Shown here piece by piece: positions 19,906 to 21,818 of a stretch of 21,818 nt of DNA. The stretch's first letter is position 1. Each line of letters opens with the position of its first letter. Source of the DNA: a virus; IMG/VR virus record IMGVR_UViG_3300027836_000544, positions 1-21,818 of that record; one strand, 5' to 3'. The position numbers and the translations under genes were made by a program. The notes below the pieces were generated by a model. It was not told the DNA's origin. It was given only the letters and a program-made list of their open reading frames with translations, and did not search any database.

Positions 19906-21818
19906 GATGTGGCACCAGTATAAATGATATATGTAATTGTTAAGTATGGATTCATAATGTTGACAGCTGTTCCTAAACTTCCTGAAACAACTTCTACTCC
20001 TCCACTGTTCTTTAGTAGTCTTGCACCGTTGGCGGCACCGCCTAGGCCGTCAGTTAACTCAGTATTAGCATCAGTAAAGGTAGAATCACCGATAGCTCCG
20101 TACTGTCCTCCGGTTGTTCCTTTTAACGTATGTTTATGTTCTGGAAGATTATTTACAGTCAGTGTTTTTGTAGATGATCCAGACCCAGATCCTATAGATC
20201 TAGCAGATTCTTCAGCTACCCGTTCTGCTAGGCCGCCGCCGGCGTCAACTGTGATAGGTATTGGACTATCAACAGAATCCTGTGTAGTAATATCCGGTAA
20301 CGTGGTATTATCCATGTTATCTTTACCCAATGGGAATCTTCCTCTTAAATCTGGCAGCTTAAATGTTCCAGCACCAATTAAACTACCAGCACCTTTATAA
20401 AGATCTCCTATTTTAGAATACAATAAATTATACGTGGCCTTTGACACCTCACTACCGTCACAGAAAAGATAACCGCTTGGTAAGGTTGCCCCGGCATACG
20501 GCATAATTGCACCTACTGGCACTAGAGCTACCCCGTCAAAAAACTTTTCTTTTGTTGTTTTCTTTAAATCAGTAGTATTAGGACGGTAAACCAACATCTC
20601 GTCTGTGGCTAAAACGACAGTGCTAAGTGTAGTTGGGTCTTCTAATACTGCTTTATTAGTAATAAAATTAGAACTAATAGAAGTACTGAAGTTAACTGCT
20701 CCTCCATCTGTTTGGCCGTTGAAGCTAAAACCAGTTGAGCTTACATCTCCTGATATTGTAAAATTAGTTGCACTGGTTAGTTTATTTGCTGCGCCAGCTA
20801 TGGTGCTGCCGCCTAATGTTCCTGTGAAAGTTCCAATGACGTTACCATAAAAATAATCAGCATATACATTTCTAAATTTGATTGTTTCAGATCCAATATC
20901 ATATTTACTATTAGCTTCTATACTGCCAGGCATTAAGGCTGTGCCGACTATAGGAGCACCTTGAGCATCAATCCTATCCACATATAATATACCATTGATA
21001 CGGGCGTTTGCACCAACTTTTAATGACTTATTGATAACTGCGCCACCAAGTGTGTTGATACTCCCCGATGACAACGTTGATGCATCTTGTGTGCCGGTGA
21101 CTAATAATCGGCTGTCTGTTCTGATATTTCCAGATACGTCTAATTGTTCAGTTGGATCAAGTTTATTAATACCAACATTAGCTGTTACACTGTTGATACG
21201 GACAGCTATTTGATCTCCCGTGTCAGTAGTTACTTTAAAATCTATACTGGATCCCGATGTTCTATTCCAAATTGTTGATCTTGCATCATCTACTTTTAAC
21301 ACAAACGACAAATCGTTACCTATTTGTAAACCGTCGTTAGATCTAATACTGAATTTAACAGCACTGGGCGTTTCTTTATCGCTGCGTAAAAAATTAGCAG
21401 GATCAACTGATGTAGTACCAACAACTAATGCGTTTGCCCTCTGTGCTGTACCCCAATATTTAATTGGTGAAGTAGTGCTATTTGCATCAGTCGACGATAA
21501 ATTGATACCTTTGTTAATTTCCTTAAAACCTACTATTGTTGATTTAGGTATAAAAGTTGTGCTACTTACTATGGCAGTCCGTATGCCGCCAACCCAAAGA
21601 GTAATTACAACATTAGTACTGTTCGTTAAATCAATTATTGATTCTATTTCAGGCCCGGTTTTGACACCTGCACTAAACTGGGGTCCCACTAAAATCCATG
21701 TAGAACCATTCCAGAATTTTAATTGTTGGTTGGCAGTGTCGGACCAAAGGTCTCCGCTATTAGGATTTGTCGGCGCACTTGAGGATTTTTTAATACCACC
21801 AGTTGATGACAGTAGTAC
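19902..21818 (-). CDS. Tail-fibre protein with phage collar domain (5'-truncated by window edge)
   Basis: The frame stays open to base 21818, so 638 C-terminal residues are visible and the N-terminus is off the window. The visible start, GDLWSDTANQQLKFWNG and LVGPQ, is the end of the same module found in the two downstream fibre genes, so this is the third member. Shaft-like repeats follow (VGINKLDPTEQLDVSGNI; ANSKYDIGSETIKFRNVYAD; YFYGNVIGTFTGTLGG). From about residue 434 a tail collar domain begins: PVGAIMPYAGATLPSGYLFCDG, then FKLPDLRGRFPLG (quoted in parts). The C-terminus contains NNLPEHKHTLKG and a final NPYLTITYIIYTG, the usual tip of collar-domain fibres. A GTG at 21689 is only an internal codon. 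A receptor-binding or fibre-tip role is likely. Confidence 0.85.
   Translation of the reverse strand, partial: VLLSSTGGIKKSSSAPTNPNSGDLWSDTANQQLKFWNGSTWILVGPQFSAGVKTGPEIESIIDLTNSTNVVITLWVGGIRTAIVSSTTFIPKSTIVGFKEINKGINLSSTDANSTTSPIKYWGTAQRANALVVGTTSVDPANFLRSDKETPSAVKFSIRSNDGLQIGNDLSFVLKVDDARSTIWNRTSGSSIDFKVTTDTGDQIAVRINSVTANVGINKLDPTEQLDVSGNIRTDSRLLVTGTQDASTLSSGSINTLGGAVINKSLKVGANARINGILYVDRIDAQGAPIVGTALMPGSIEANSKYDIGSETIKFRNVYADYFYGNVIGTFTGTLGGSTIAGAANKLTSATNFTISGDVSSTGFSFNGQTDGGAVNFSTSISSNFITNKAVLEDPTTLSTVVLATDEMLVYRPNTTDLKKTTKEKFFDGVALVPVGAIMPYAGATLPSGYLFCDGSEVSKATYNLLYSKIGDLYKGAGSLIGAGTFKLPDLRGRFPLGKDNMDNTTLPDITTQDSVDSPIPITVDAGGGLAERVAEESARSIGSGSGSSTKTLTVNNLPEHKHTLKGTTGGQYGAIGDSTFTDANTELTDGLGGAANGARLLKNSGGVEVVSGSLGTAVNIMNPYLTITYIIYTGATS

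Noticed and set aside
1-21818. tRNA genes, CRISPR arrays, insertion sequences, attachment sites or replication origin.
   Set aside because: I looked for cloverleaf-type ends, regularly spaced repeats, transposase or integrase motifs and iteron clusters and saw none; nearly all of the window is coding, and no gap exceeds 100 nt.

Overview
The window is a 21.8 kb piece of a tailed-phage genome that looks like a T4-type (contractile-tail, cyanophage/pelagiphage-like) myovirus from an aquatic environment. The evidence is a T4-RNase-H-like flap exonuclease, phage QueE and ThyX, a MoxR/VWA gene pair, many small conserved-looking unknown genes joined by ATGA overlaps, T4-style late-promoter-like TAAATA boxes, CUUCGG and RBS hairpins, and a set of tail-fibre genes carrying a collar domain. 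Base composition is AT-rich. There are no tRNA or rRNA genes, insertion sequences, CRISPR arrays, integrase or photosynthesis genes. The host cannot be named from the sequence.

Layout, left half (1-10365, all + strand). The window opens inside a membrane protein of the Bax-inhibitor-1/YccA family. A tight run follows: a very acidic protein, two small unknowns, QueE, an alanine-rich coiled-coil protein, the RNase H/flap exonuclease and four further small unknowns, one of them behind an RBS-sequestering hairpin with an embedded late-promoter-like box (4468-4503). Next comes a module with its own perfect-consensus sigma70-type promoters: a MoxR-like AAA+ ATPase (5265-6368) and a metallopeptidase-like/VWA protein (6443-7633), followed by a methyltransferase-like protein (7605-8171). 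Four more small phage proteins lead to thyX (9679-10365).

Layout, right half (10316-21818, all - strand). This is read leftwards. At the right edge lie three successive tail-fibre-like proteins with related N-terminal modules (one 5'-truncated by the window edge and carrying a collar domain), then a Ser/Thr/Gly/Ala-rich putative virion protein, a small unknown protein behind a second RBS hairpin, and a locus of four glycosyltransferase-like proteins (two tandem paralogue pairs) with an unknown protein between the pairs. The last glycosyltransferase-like gene converges on thyX and overlaps it by 50 nt.

Together: the + strand carries nucleotide and DNA-metabolism functions plus host-takeover candidates (thymidylate synthesis, preQ0 precursor synthesis, primer removal, AAA+/VWA remodelling, a possible modulator of a host membrane protease). 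The - strand carries virion adhesion structures and enzymes that may decorate them. The most notable points are the regulatory structures at 4468-4504, 5193-5229, 6385-6413 and 14962-14999, the internally duplicated glycosyltransferase-like protein, the QueE with a long insertion inside its iron-sulfur motif, and the phage-borne BI-1 protein.
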